Positions 1 to 5,046 of a stretch of DNA of 5,046 nucleotides are shown here, one piece after another. The translations under genes and the position numbers were made by a program. The notes under the pieces were generated by a model, which saw only the letters and a list, made by a program, of their open reading frames with translations, made no database searches and was not told the origin of the DNA. Source of the stretch: Lachnospiraceae bacterium (lineage in GTDB: Bacteria; Bacillota_A; Clostridia; Lachnospirales; Lachnospiraceae); contig VSNT01000189.1 in assembly GCA_009774465.1 (NCBI GenBank), positions 1 through 5,046 of the forward strand, given 5' to 3'. How positions within the stretch are numbered: position 1 is the first letter of the stretch; the number at the start of each line of letters is the position of its first letter.

Positions 1-169
1 AATTAATGATGAACTAGTTAAGCTGGAGTTAGATGAAGAAGAAAAAGACTTTTTTTTGCAGCGCTTACATTGCTGCATACAGAAAAATTCATTTTATCCG
101 GCTGAATTGTGTGAGCGAGAAATGAAGAATAGAACAATATCAATCTATGTATTTTATATAGATGAATAA
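1..169 (+). CDS. C-terminal end of an unrecognised protein (partial)
   Basis: A frame open from base 2 to a TAA at 167-169 gives the last 55 residues of a protein whose start lies outside the window. The visible part begins with an acidic stretch (LELDEEEKDF) and has two adjacent cysteines (LHCC). It ends in a beta-like hydrophobic run (TISIYVFYIDE). Codon use is AT-rich, like the rest of the low-GC flanks. No family motif is recognisable. Its size class and its position upstream of an orphan RHS cassette would fit a small immunity protein of a neighbouring toxin module, but that is inference from context only. No U-tract terminator follows. The nearest hairpin is at 221-247. Confidence 0.5.
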   Translation, partial: INDELVKLELDEEEKDFFLQRLHCCIQKNSFYPAELCEREMKNRTISIYVFYIDE

Positions 170-220
170 AGTTTGGAATGTTGTAATAAGATATTTGTTT
201 ATAATATAGCTCACATGAAT

Positions 221-247
221 AATAAATTAGTACGGGGCTAATTTATT
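221..247. repeat. Perfect 10-bp inverted repeat (hairpin)
   Basis: The arms AATAAATTAG (221-230) and CTAATTTATT (238-247) are exact reverse complements around the 7-nt loop TACGGGG. No T-run follows on either strand, so it is not a standard intrinsic terminator. It could still be a weak 3' end for the gene stopping at 169, or a protein-binding palindrome. Confidence 0.5.
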
Positions 248-276
248 GCACCGATTTATACATTAATAATAAATAT

Positions 277-305
277 TTGATGAATTTCAGTGTAGAAGTT
301 TTATT
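277..305 (+). promoter_or_regulatory. Weak candidate promoter for the structured RNA
   Basis: TTGATG (277-282) and TTTATT (300-305) are separated by 17 bases, and each matches 4 of 6 sigma-A consensus positions. A start about 7 bases after the -10 would fall at 312-313, exactly where the first strand of the long helix begins. That placement is the main reason to report it, because the boxes themselves are poor and such matches are frequent in AT-rich DNA. Confidence 0.25.
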
Positions 306-312
306 TTATTCA

Positions 313-545
313 GCATAAGCCACGGGAACTAATCTATGCTCACAGCTTTTGGGAGGAGATTAGAAATTTTTAGTATCTCTTTTCGCAAACCAGCAATAAT
401 CGGACAGGAGGTCCGATTAAGGCGCAGCTTGGTCATGGATGACCAATGCGCCGGTAGCGTGATAAGCCGCTACTTTGGGAGAGATACTTAGAATTTCTTA
501 TCTCCGTACATAGTTGTGGCATGGATTAGTTCCTGTGGCTTATGC
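313..545 (+). ncRNA. Candidate structured RNA (~233 nt): long two-part rod with a three-hairpin tip
   Basis: The outer helix pairs 313-339 with 519-545: 27 bp with two G-U wobbles and no mismatch. After a bulged U, 341-346 pairs with 513-518 (one G-U). After an internal loop, 355-383 pairs with 477-505, with two U-U mismatches and four G-U pairs. The rod opens into a tight tip of three hairpins: 397-405/411-419 (9 bp, loop AGGAG), 421-426/447-452 plus 429-434/441-446 (2-nt bulge, loop AUGGAU), and 454-459/468-473 (6 bp, 8-nt loop). The hairpins are separated by one base each. The wobbles are G-U when read as + strand RNA and would be A-C mismatches on the other strand, so + strand transcription is favoured. 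Local GC is high (35 of 60 bases at 421-480, against 15 of 60 at 601-660). No ORF lies inside. I do not recognise an Rfam family: the branched tip argues against 6S RNA. A small non-autonomous mobile element with long terminal inverted repeats is the main alternative, but no target-site duplication is visible. Confidence 0.65.
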
Positions 546-826
546 GTGCGATATATAAAAAATAAATTCACTAATTCAACTTATCAGATAAACTATAGTA
601 GCAGATTAAAAGTTATGATAAGATTTTCTTAACAAATGGAAGTGATTGGAAATTAATGATATAAGTTTGGTGAAAGACATTTAACATTGACATAATTTTC
701 TATGATGCATTGCAAAGTCCTTGAATTGGAAGGAGGTAATAAAAATAACTGATAATAGTAGAAAGATTATCCATATCTTTTGCACGAACAAAATTCTTAT
801 TTTATAAATTTAAACAGCCATAAAAG
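546..826. other. AT-rich gene-free interval upstream of the RHS fragment
   Basis: All three forward frames are cut by frequent stops and no reverse frame of note exists. Contents worth naming are a TTGACA at 687-692 with no matching -10 box and an unused, perfect ribosome binding site at 730-737. No RHS-like codons can be read here in any frame, so the body of the RHS gene is absent rather than frameshifted. The homologous sequence begins abruptly around 870. Confidence 0.6.
730..737 (+). promoter_or_regulatory. Orphan ribosome binding site AAGGAGGT
   Basis: AAGGAGGT is an ideal match to the 16S rRNA 3' end, but no ATG, GTG or TTG follows at usable spacing. Stop codons come quickly (TGA, TAA and TAG within 750-758). 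It may be the remnant of a gene start whose coding part was lost when the RHS fragment arrived, or it may be chance. Confidence 0.4.
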
Positions 827-2677
827 TTGCGTCTAAAAACTATTAGGCAGCAAGATAAAAGGAAGAACCTTGAAAACGGAGAAAAAACCAGCTACACCTA
901 CAACGCCTTAGGCATGAGGACAAACCTCACCCAGACCTTATTAGGGAAAGATGCCTTCAAGACAAGAGAAGTCACCTACCTGCCCGACTACTTAAGCGGC
1001 ACAGCCAACGACCTGATGGCCTACGAACAGAACTTCGGCATTACCCGAACCATCTACGGAAATGGCTACACCCGCCTAAGCCAGAAAGTAACAGCATTTG
1101 GAGCTGATACAGGAGAAACCAGAAGTGGAACCGGTGCAGATGCAGGGACAGGAAACGCCGCAGGAGCAGGCACAGCTATTCCGCAAGGAATGCTGCCAGC
1201 CCGCACAGGCGCAGGAGCAGCGACGCCCGAAACACTAATCGGCACAGAAGTCATAGGAAAAACCTACTTCCAGCCCGACATCTACGGAAGCCCGCTGCTT
1301 GCATCCAACGAACAGGGACAAGTACTGCGCTATGCAGAAAGAAACATCTGGGGCGGCCTAAAACTTCCTGTGCATAACGACTTAAACATATCCGGCATAG
1401 AGGACAGCCTGTGCTTTACCAGCTACGCCTACGATCCGGTAATCGGAAAATACTTCGCCCAGGCCAGATTTTACGACAGCCGCCAGGGAAGAATGCTTTC
1501 TAAAGATCCGGTAAAGAGAGACATAAACGGATATCCCTACTGTAACAACGATCCTGTCAACTGCGTCGATCCCACAGGAGAAATAGCCAATGTTCTGATA
1601 GGAGGCGCCATAGGAGGACTGGTGGGAGGAGCCTTCGGCTACGCCAACTCTGCAGTATCCCAGCTGATGAGCGGAAAAGGCTATGATTCCAGAAAAGCAT
1701 GGGGAGCAGCGGCCAACGGAGCGATAGTAGGAGCAGTAAAGGGAGCAGTAGCAGGCTCCGGCGTTGGATTACCCCTTGCAATAGCAGCAGACTTTGCAGC
1801 AGGAACTATAGGAAGTGCAGTGGAACAGGGAATCAGCGAAGGAGTAGTTGATGCAGGAAAGAGCATAGCCGGAGGCCTGACTAATGCAGTAAACGGTCTT
1901 ATTTACGGAAATGACACTCTAAAGAGCTTAGGGGAAGCAGCAGTAAAAGGAGCAGCTTCAGGAGCACTTACATCAGGAATCAACTACCTTGCAGACGTGA
2001 TGAGACCCCAGTTCAGAGCAGTAAGGAATCCTGGAATACAGTATCAGGGTGGAGCAGCCGGAATGCTCAGGCCGAGAGATCCCAGGAGAGGATGCGTTCC
2101 AAGCGATCCGAGCATAGGAAGTCTTAGGTATGGAAGAGACTATGGCTACCAGTACAATGTGCCTGTATCCAATGAAGAGAGCCAGAACAGGAAAGGTTTC
2201 AGCCTTTGTGATTTTATGAAGGAGATGCTGACAGGAGCAGTAACCGGAGGAATGGCAGGGGCGACGTTCTATGGAGCTGGCAGGGCTGTTAGTGCTTTGA
2301 AGGAGAGTATTAAGGGTGGCTCAGTAACTAGAAACAGAATAGGCAATCCAATAGAGCCGATGGAAAAGACATATGAAATGGCTTTAAACCCAGAGTTACA
2401 GGCAAATGAAGTGGTAGCAAAGTACGGTATAAACTTGAGAGGTTCTGGACAAAAGATTAGAATATTATATAATCCTAAATTGGCATCTGCTGGTAAGACG
2501 AGAGCAGTGAATCCAACTGTAATTGAGGTTGGACCAAATGCATTTGTTAATGAAGAAGAATTAGCCAATACCATTGCACATGAATTAAACCATTCAAGAA
2601 GTTTCTTAAAAGGAGGAACAGCTCCAGAATGGGGACAAGGTGGAGCATACCCGGCAGGAGATGCGTTAGCAGCATGA
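827..2677 (+). CDS. Orphan, 5'-truncated RHS protein with C-terminal HExxH (zincin) toxin tip
   Basis: RHS proteins form a beta-cage shell that carries a variable C-terminal toxin. Only the shell's end is present here, in 616 codons against well over 1,000 for full RHS proteins. Residues 1-15 look unrelated. A YD-type strand (YTYNALGMR, 23-31) follows. Residues 92-132 are a Gly/Ala/Thr-rich insertion. The core signature runs from DIYGSP (151-156) through YFAQARFY (209-216) to the boundary DPTGE (248-252). Residues 255-273 and 468-485 are Gly-zipper-like (GGxxGGxxGG). The tip, about 502-616, has HELNH at 585-589, a gluzincin-type zinc motif; E601 is a possible third ligand. This predicts a metallopeptidase toxin, with substrate unknown. 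The TTG start is weak: no ribosome binding site, and an in-frame TAA at 821-823, so the cassette is probably silent unless recombined onto a full RHS gene. The TGA end may itself be a mutation (see findings). The immunity gene starts 18 bases after it. Confidence 0.8.
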   Translation: MRLKTIRQQDKRKNLENGEKTSYTYNALGMRTNLTQTLLGKDAFKTREVTYLPDYLSGTANDLMAYEQNFGITRTIYGNGYTRLSQKVTAFGADTGETRSGTGADAGTGNAAGAGTAIPQGMLPARTGAGAATPETLIGTEVIGKTYFQPDIYGSPLLASNEQGQVLRYAERNIWGGLKLPVHNDLNISGIEDSLCFTSYAYDPVIGKYFAQARFYDSRQGRMLSKDPVKRDINGYPYCNNDPVNCVDPTGEIANVLIGGAIGGLVGGAFGYANSAVSQLMSGKGYDSRKAWGAAANGAIVGAVKGAVAGSGVGLPLAIAADFAAGTIGSAVEQGISEGVVDAGKSIAGGLTNAVNGLIYGNDTLKSLGEAAVKGAASGALTSGINYLADVMRPQFRAVRNPGIQYQGGAAGMLRPRDPRRGCVPSDPSIGSLRYGRDYGYQYNVPVSNEESQNRKGFSLCDFMKEMLTGAVTGGMAGATFYGAGRAVSALKESIKGGSVTRNRIGNPIEPMEKTYEMALNPELQANEVVAKYGINLRGSGQKIRILYNPKLASAGKTRAVNPTVIEVGPNAFVNEEELANTIAHELNHSRSFLKGGTAPEWGQGGAYPAGDALAA

Positions 2678-2680
2678 ATA

Positions 2681-2689
2681 AGAGGTGAG
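2681..2689 (+). promoter_or_regulatory. Ribosome binding site of the immunity gene
   Basis: AGAGGTGAG lies 6 bases before the ATG at 2696. It sits inside the in-frame tail of the toxin reading frame (codons R-G-E), so toxin and immunity translation were probably coupled before the TGA at 2675 arose. It supports ATG 2696 as the real start. Confidence 0.65.
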
Positions 2690-2695
2690 CGATAA

Positions 2696-3022
2696 ATGTG
2701 GAAAGATAGTAATGATAAAATTGATGAGTTATTTTTAAAGCTACAGGAATTAAAGGAATTTCCAACTATATGCCCTATATGCAATAAGAAAGGTGCACAT
2801 ATTTATATGCATGTTTATAATAATAAAACCAGAAGAGGAGGCTCTTGGAGTTGGTGTATTGAGTGTCATTCATTTTCACATAGTACTATGTATGTGCCAG
2901 AATATTGGAGAAACTGCTCTGAAATTGAATTAGAGAAAATAAGCGCAGTTCCGATATACTTAGAAGAAATTAAAGATAAATTAGATAAGCATGCAAATAC
3001 TATAATAATGAATTTGTTGTGA
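2696..3022 (+). CDS. Small zinc-ribbon-like protein, presumed immunity protein to the adjacent toxin
   Basis: This is a 108-residue cytosolic-type protein with no signal peptide or membrane segment. An N-terminal charged helix (residues 3-21) is followed by two Cys pairs, C26-P-I-C29 and C54-I-E-C57, with histidines at 35, 39, 58 and 62. The spacing is that of a zinc ribbon. Aromatics cluster around the second knuckle (W51, W53, Y66, Y70, W71). The rest is a helical, acidic tail. The start is chosen on the ribosome binding site AGAGGTGAG and because ATG 2696 directly follows a TAA in the toxin frame. Position straight after a polymorphic-toxin tip, small size and very low GC (14 of 60 bases at 2701-2760) are typical of cognate immunity genes. 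Binding to and blocking the HExxH domain is inferred from context. The family name is not known to me. Confidence 0.75.
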   Translation: MWKDSNDKIDELFLKLQELKEFPTICPICNKKGAHIYMHVYNNKTRRGGSWSWCIECHSFSHSTMYVPEYWRNCSEIELEKISAVPIYLEEIKDKLDKHANTIIMNLL

Positions 3023-3027
3023 GATGA

Positions 3028-3057
3028 GAAATGTGTCATAATTTATCGACACATTTC
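3028..3057 (+). terminator. Hairpin just after the immunity gene (terminator-like, no U-tract)
   Basis: GAAATGTGTC (3028-3037) and GACACATTTC (3048-3057) form a perfect 10-bp stem with a 10-nt loop, beginning 5 bases after the immunity stop codon. The position suggests the 3' end of the toxin-immunity transcript. The following bases (AATTGACACG) are not T-rich, so it may stabilise the transcript end rather than terminate on its own. Confidence 0.4.
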
Positions 3058-3780
3058 AATTGACACGGCAGGAAGCGAACACAAGCCTTGAAATGCTGAT
3101 ATTTACTAGGGAAAATGCTGATTGTCATATGAATTTACAGAGGTTTTACAGAGAACAAAATTTAAGAAGTTCTAGTGCATTTTTTATATTTTGGTATGTC
3201 GGGATAGATTACATTTAAGAGGGCAGCAGTATTTTTTGGAAAGCACATATCTGATGTGTTCACATATTAGGTTAAAACATGAACTATCAAAATATGAATA
3301 TGATTTCTTTTCATAGAAAAATTACAAATTTTTACCGAACAATAATAAAATGTATCAATTATAAGAATAGCAGAAAATATAAGGGTTTTGAAGATATTTA
3401 TATACTAAGGATTTGCGAAGAAAAAGCCACAAAGTATTGAAAATACTGGATTCTATCGAACTCCCCTTGAAAATGTTATAATTATAATAAAATAGTCTTA
3501 AAATTCTTATAAAACGGTTGTTTTACTTATTTCCCGAACATACATTTTGATAGATGGAATAGCGAAAAAATGGTGATTTTAGCCATTACCGAACGTATTC
3601 CCGAAATCTTGTTTTACTAATCCATTTTTCTTCCAATATTTCATTTATTCGCAAATGCAAATTGCCATATTCTATATAAGATTCTCCTTTACATTTCTCT
3701 CATTATTTTATGCAATGGGTAACAGAAATATAATTCATAGATATAGCATTCGTAAAGTATTAGGTACATAGAGGATAAAC
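3058..3780. other. Long AT-rich stretch without a gene
   Basis: No frame on either strand holds a credible coding run, and the reverse strand around 3300-3600 is also broken by stops. Visible structure is minor. There is a small hairpin at 3243-3259 (GCACAT/ATGTGT). A direct repeat TTGTTTTACT occurs at 3518-3527 and 3609-3618. Four same-strand CCGAA motifs occur at 3335, 3535, 3589 and 3601. It may be decayed sequence between accessory cassettes. Confidence 0.5.
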
Positions 3781-3955
3781 ATGGAGAAGAACGAAATTAA
3801 GGACAGGCGATATACTGAATGATATGGATAATTTGCCGATACAGGATATTGTGGTTGATGACCGGAACAACATAGTAAATGTTTACCTTACAGGTGGCAC
3901 AAGATTTTCGATTCATGTAAAAAAATGTGGAATTTGGAACATTTGTGAGGTATAA
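3781..3955 (+). pseudogene. Small unrecognised ORF, apparently frameshifted near its start
   Basis: ATG 3781 has a good ribosome binding site (GAGGA, 3771-3775, 5 bases upstream), but its frame stops after 13 codons (MEKNEIKDRRYTE). The frame shifted by one carries a protein-like run that ends at TAA 3953-3955 and contains NLPIQDIVVDD, VNVYLTGGTRFSI and CGIWNICEV. Removing one G of the GG at 3801-3802 would join MEKNEIK to TGDILNDMDNLPIQD and give a 57-residue protein. The downstream frame also has its own ATG at 3824 (44 residues), but no ribosome binding site precedes it. The function is unknown. The beta-rich pattern with a Cys near the end suggests a small folded domain. It lies 36 bases before the lipoprotein gene on the same strand. 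Confidence 0.45.
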
Positions 3956-3983
3956 TATTAAAAGAGTTTGTATTTTGGGAGGA
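3951..3983 (+). promoter_or_regulatory. -10-like hexamer and ribosome binding site for the lipoprotein gene
   Basis: TATAAT at 3951-3956 is a perfect -10 hexamer. No good -35 box sits 16-18 bases upstream (TGTGGA at 3926-3931 is 19 bases away). The ribosome binding site GGGAGGA at 3977-3983 is strong, ends 8 bases before ATG 3992 and fixes that start. The -10 overlaps the stop codon of the preceding small ORF. Confidence 0.4.
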
Positions 3984-3991
3984 TTTGAAGT

Positions 3992-5046
3992 ATGAAAAAG
4001 TTCACAATGTTATGTATGGTACTGTTCTTACTGCTTTCAATATCGGGATGTGGTGAATGCGAGCATGAATATGATGATGGTGTTATATCAAAGGAACCCA
4101 CTTGTATGGAAGAGGGCGAAAAAACTTATACTTGTTCTCTATGTGGAGAAATTAAAACTGAAAGTGTAGAGAAAAAAGAACACACATATAAGGAAGAAAT
4201 TACAAAAGAACCTTCATATACAGAAAACGGTGAAAAAACTTTTTCATGTATGAATTGTGATGATTTGTACACAGAATTAATTCCGGTTTTGGATGCAGAG
4301 CCCTTTAATCAGGATATATGGGAGCAAATGGTCAAATTTTATGATGATGGAGATTACATAAATGCACTGATTGTCGGACGAAAAGCGTTACCTAGTAAAA
4401 GTGAAACAAAAACGAAAATTAGCGACTTAGCCAAAGAAATAATTAAATCGCAGAAAGAATATATGGAGGAACAAATACAGAGCGCAATTAAAAATAGTGA
4501 TTATGAAGCATTCGAGACGTTGCATTATTATAAAGGACAGGGGAGCTTTTTTAGATTTAGTGATGAACAGGAGTGGATGTATCAGTTTCTACATGGTTTA
4601 CAAGGCGAATATGCTTATTTTGAAAGTACAAACAGTGATATTCAATTAAGAATTGATGGATTTAACTTAGAAATGGAAGATAAAGAATATATTTTACATA
4701 TTGAAGTTATCTTTCCCTATGATTGGGTTCCCGAATACCGTGATTTAAGATTGGTTTATGAAGGAGGAAGAATTGAAGAAATAAGGACAGGACTAATAGC
4801 AATTACGTTTGATGACGGTACATGCATCAAGTATGAATCGGAAGCAGGGAAACAATGGGAAGAAAAAAAGGAACAGTGGGAAGAGGAAAAAAGACAGGCA
4901 GAAGAAAAAGAAAAACAAGAGTATTTAGCAAATGAACCTAAAATTGGGATGACGGCAGATGAGGTTAGGGCATCCAATTGGGGCAGTCCAGAAAAAATAA
5001 ATAAAACAACGTATGAATGGGGAGTAACCGAACAGTGGTGTTATCC
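3992..5046 (+). CDS. Lipoprotein with Cys-rich repeats, coiled-coil linker and BamE/SmpA-like motif (3' end outside window)
   Basis: The frame is open from ATG 3992 to the window edge (351 full codons). A type II signal peptide (MKKF, then a hydrophobic core) ends in lipobox ISGC, with Cys20 the predicted lipidated residue, so the protein should sit on the outer face of the membrane. Two tandem repeats of the form H-x-Y...EP..(C)...GEKT...C-x-x-C follow: H25/C38/C48/C51 and H64/C86/C89. The second repeat has Tyr76 where the first has Cys38, and Asp90 in place of Gly52. A middle domain (about 95-283) is helical then beta-rich, with no motif I know. Residues 287-311 are a highly charged Glu/Lys coiled-coil segment with W289 and W296. 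The visible end (KIGMTADEV...NWGSPEKIN...EQWCY, 317-351) resembles the GMTxxxVxxxxGxPxxI motif of BamE/SmpA-like domains. Binding of a ligand or cell-wall component is inference only. Confidence 0.8.
   Translation, partial: MKKFTMLCMVLFLLLSISGCGECEHEYDDGVISKEPTCMEEGEKTYTCSLCGEIKTESVEKKEHTYKEEITKEPSYTENGEKTFSCMNCDDLYTELIPVLDAEPFNQDIWEQMVKFYDDGDYINALIVGRKALPSKSETKTKISDLAKEIIKSQKEYMEEQIQSAIKNSDYEAFETLHYYKGQGSFFRFSDEQEWMYQFLHGLQGEYAYFESTNSDIQLRIDGFNLEMEDKEYILHIEVIFPYDWVPEYRDLRLVYEGGRIEEIRTGLIAITFDDGTCIKYESEAGKQWEEKKEQWEEEKRQAEEKEKQEYLANEPKIGMTADEVRASNWGSPEKINKTTYEWGVTEQWCY

Noticed and set aside
200..205. TATAAT as a -10 box after the first gene
   Set aside because: No -35-like hexamer lies at 16-18 bases, and such hexamers are common at this AT content.
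313..545. 6S RNA
   Set aside because: 6S RNA is a rod with a central open bubble and a simple apical stem. Here the apex is a compact junction of three hairpins and there is no large central bubble.
1..660. Direct repeat AATTAATGAT at 1-10 and 651-660
   Set aside because: It is only 10 bases, all AT-rich, with no similarity beyond it. Chance is the likely cause.
687..692. TTGACA as a -35 box upstream of the RHS fragment
   Set aside because: The sequence 17 bases on is TTGCAA, and the better TATGAT is only 8 bases away, so no promoter geometry fits.
1066..1866. Three reverse-strand open frames (1066-1254, 1557-1781, 1681-1866)
   Set aside because: Their Ala/Pro/Leu-rich low-complexity translations mirror the Gly/Ala-rich forward RHS sequence, so they are not genes.
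2269..2784. 171-codon open frame on the reverse strand across the toxin and immunity genes
   Set aside because: It lies opposite two well-supported forward genes, has no ribosome binding site, and its translation has no recognisable domain. It is a shadow of the forward coding bias.
3151..3186. Intrinsic terminator ending in the T-run at 3180-3185
   Set aside because: The only stem available is 5 bp (AGAAC/GTTCT) with a 12-nt loop and a gap before the T-run, which is too weak.
3533..3605. LexA/DinR boxes from the CGAAC motifs
   Set aside because: Only the left half-site is present. The matching GTTCG-type half at 4-base spacing is missing in every copy.
4756..4977. 73-codon reverse-strand open frame
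   Set aside because: It is Ser/Phe-rich because it is antisense to the Glu/Lys coiled-coil segment of the lipoprotein.

Overview
The window reads as an accessory region of a low-GC Firmicute, most likely a Clostridia/Lachnospiraceae member. The evidence is AT-rich intergenic DNA, strong AGGAGG-type ribosome binding sites, the style of the RHS core, and a lipoprotein carrying Cys-rich repeats of a kind common in secreted proteins of that group. No taxonomic marker gene is present, so this placement is an inference. There are no rRNA, tRNA, transposase or CRISPR sequences.

Layout. (1) 1-169: the 3' end of an unrecognised gene. (2) 170-826: a gene-free interval. It contains a large, well-formed structured element at 313-545: two long co-linear helices closed by a tip of three hairpins. 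All the non-Watson-Crick pairs I could place in the helices, apart from two U-U mismatches, are G-U on the + strand, so a + strand RNA is favoured. I could not assign it to a known RNA family. (3) 827-2677: an orphan, 5'-truncated RHS gene. About 235 codons of the end of the RHS core run to the DPTG boundary at residues 248-251, followed by a Gly/Ala-rich pre-toxin region and an AT-richer C-terminal tip with a zincin HELNH motif. (4) 2696-3022: a small zinc-ribbon-like protein, the presumed cognate immunity protein, followed by a hairpin. (5) 3058-3780: about 720 bases of AT-rich DNA with no gene. (6) 3781-3955: a small ORF that appears broken by one extra base. (7) 3992-end: a lipoprotein with Cys-rich repeats, an acidic/basic coiled-coil linker and a BamE/SmpA-like motif, cut by the window edge.

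How the parts relate. Genes 3 and 4 look like a toxin-immunity cassette stored downstream of a full-length RHS locus that lies outside the window: the toxin has no secretion or shell part and no good start site. The most notable detail is at the toxin end. The TGA at 2675-2677 is followed in frame by five sense codons (IRGER) and a TAA whose last base touches the ATG of the immunity gene. This suggests that the ancestral toxin ended at 2695 and that a TGG-to-TGA change shortened it. The structured element at 313-545 is the best candidate for something undescribed.
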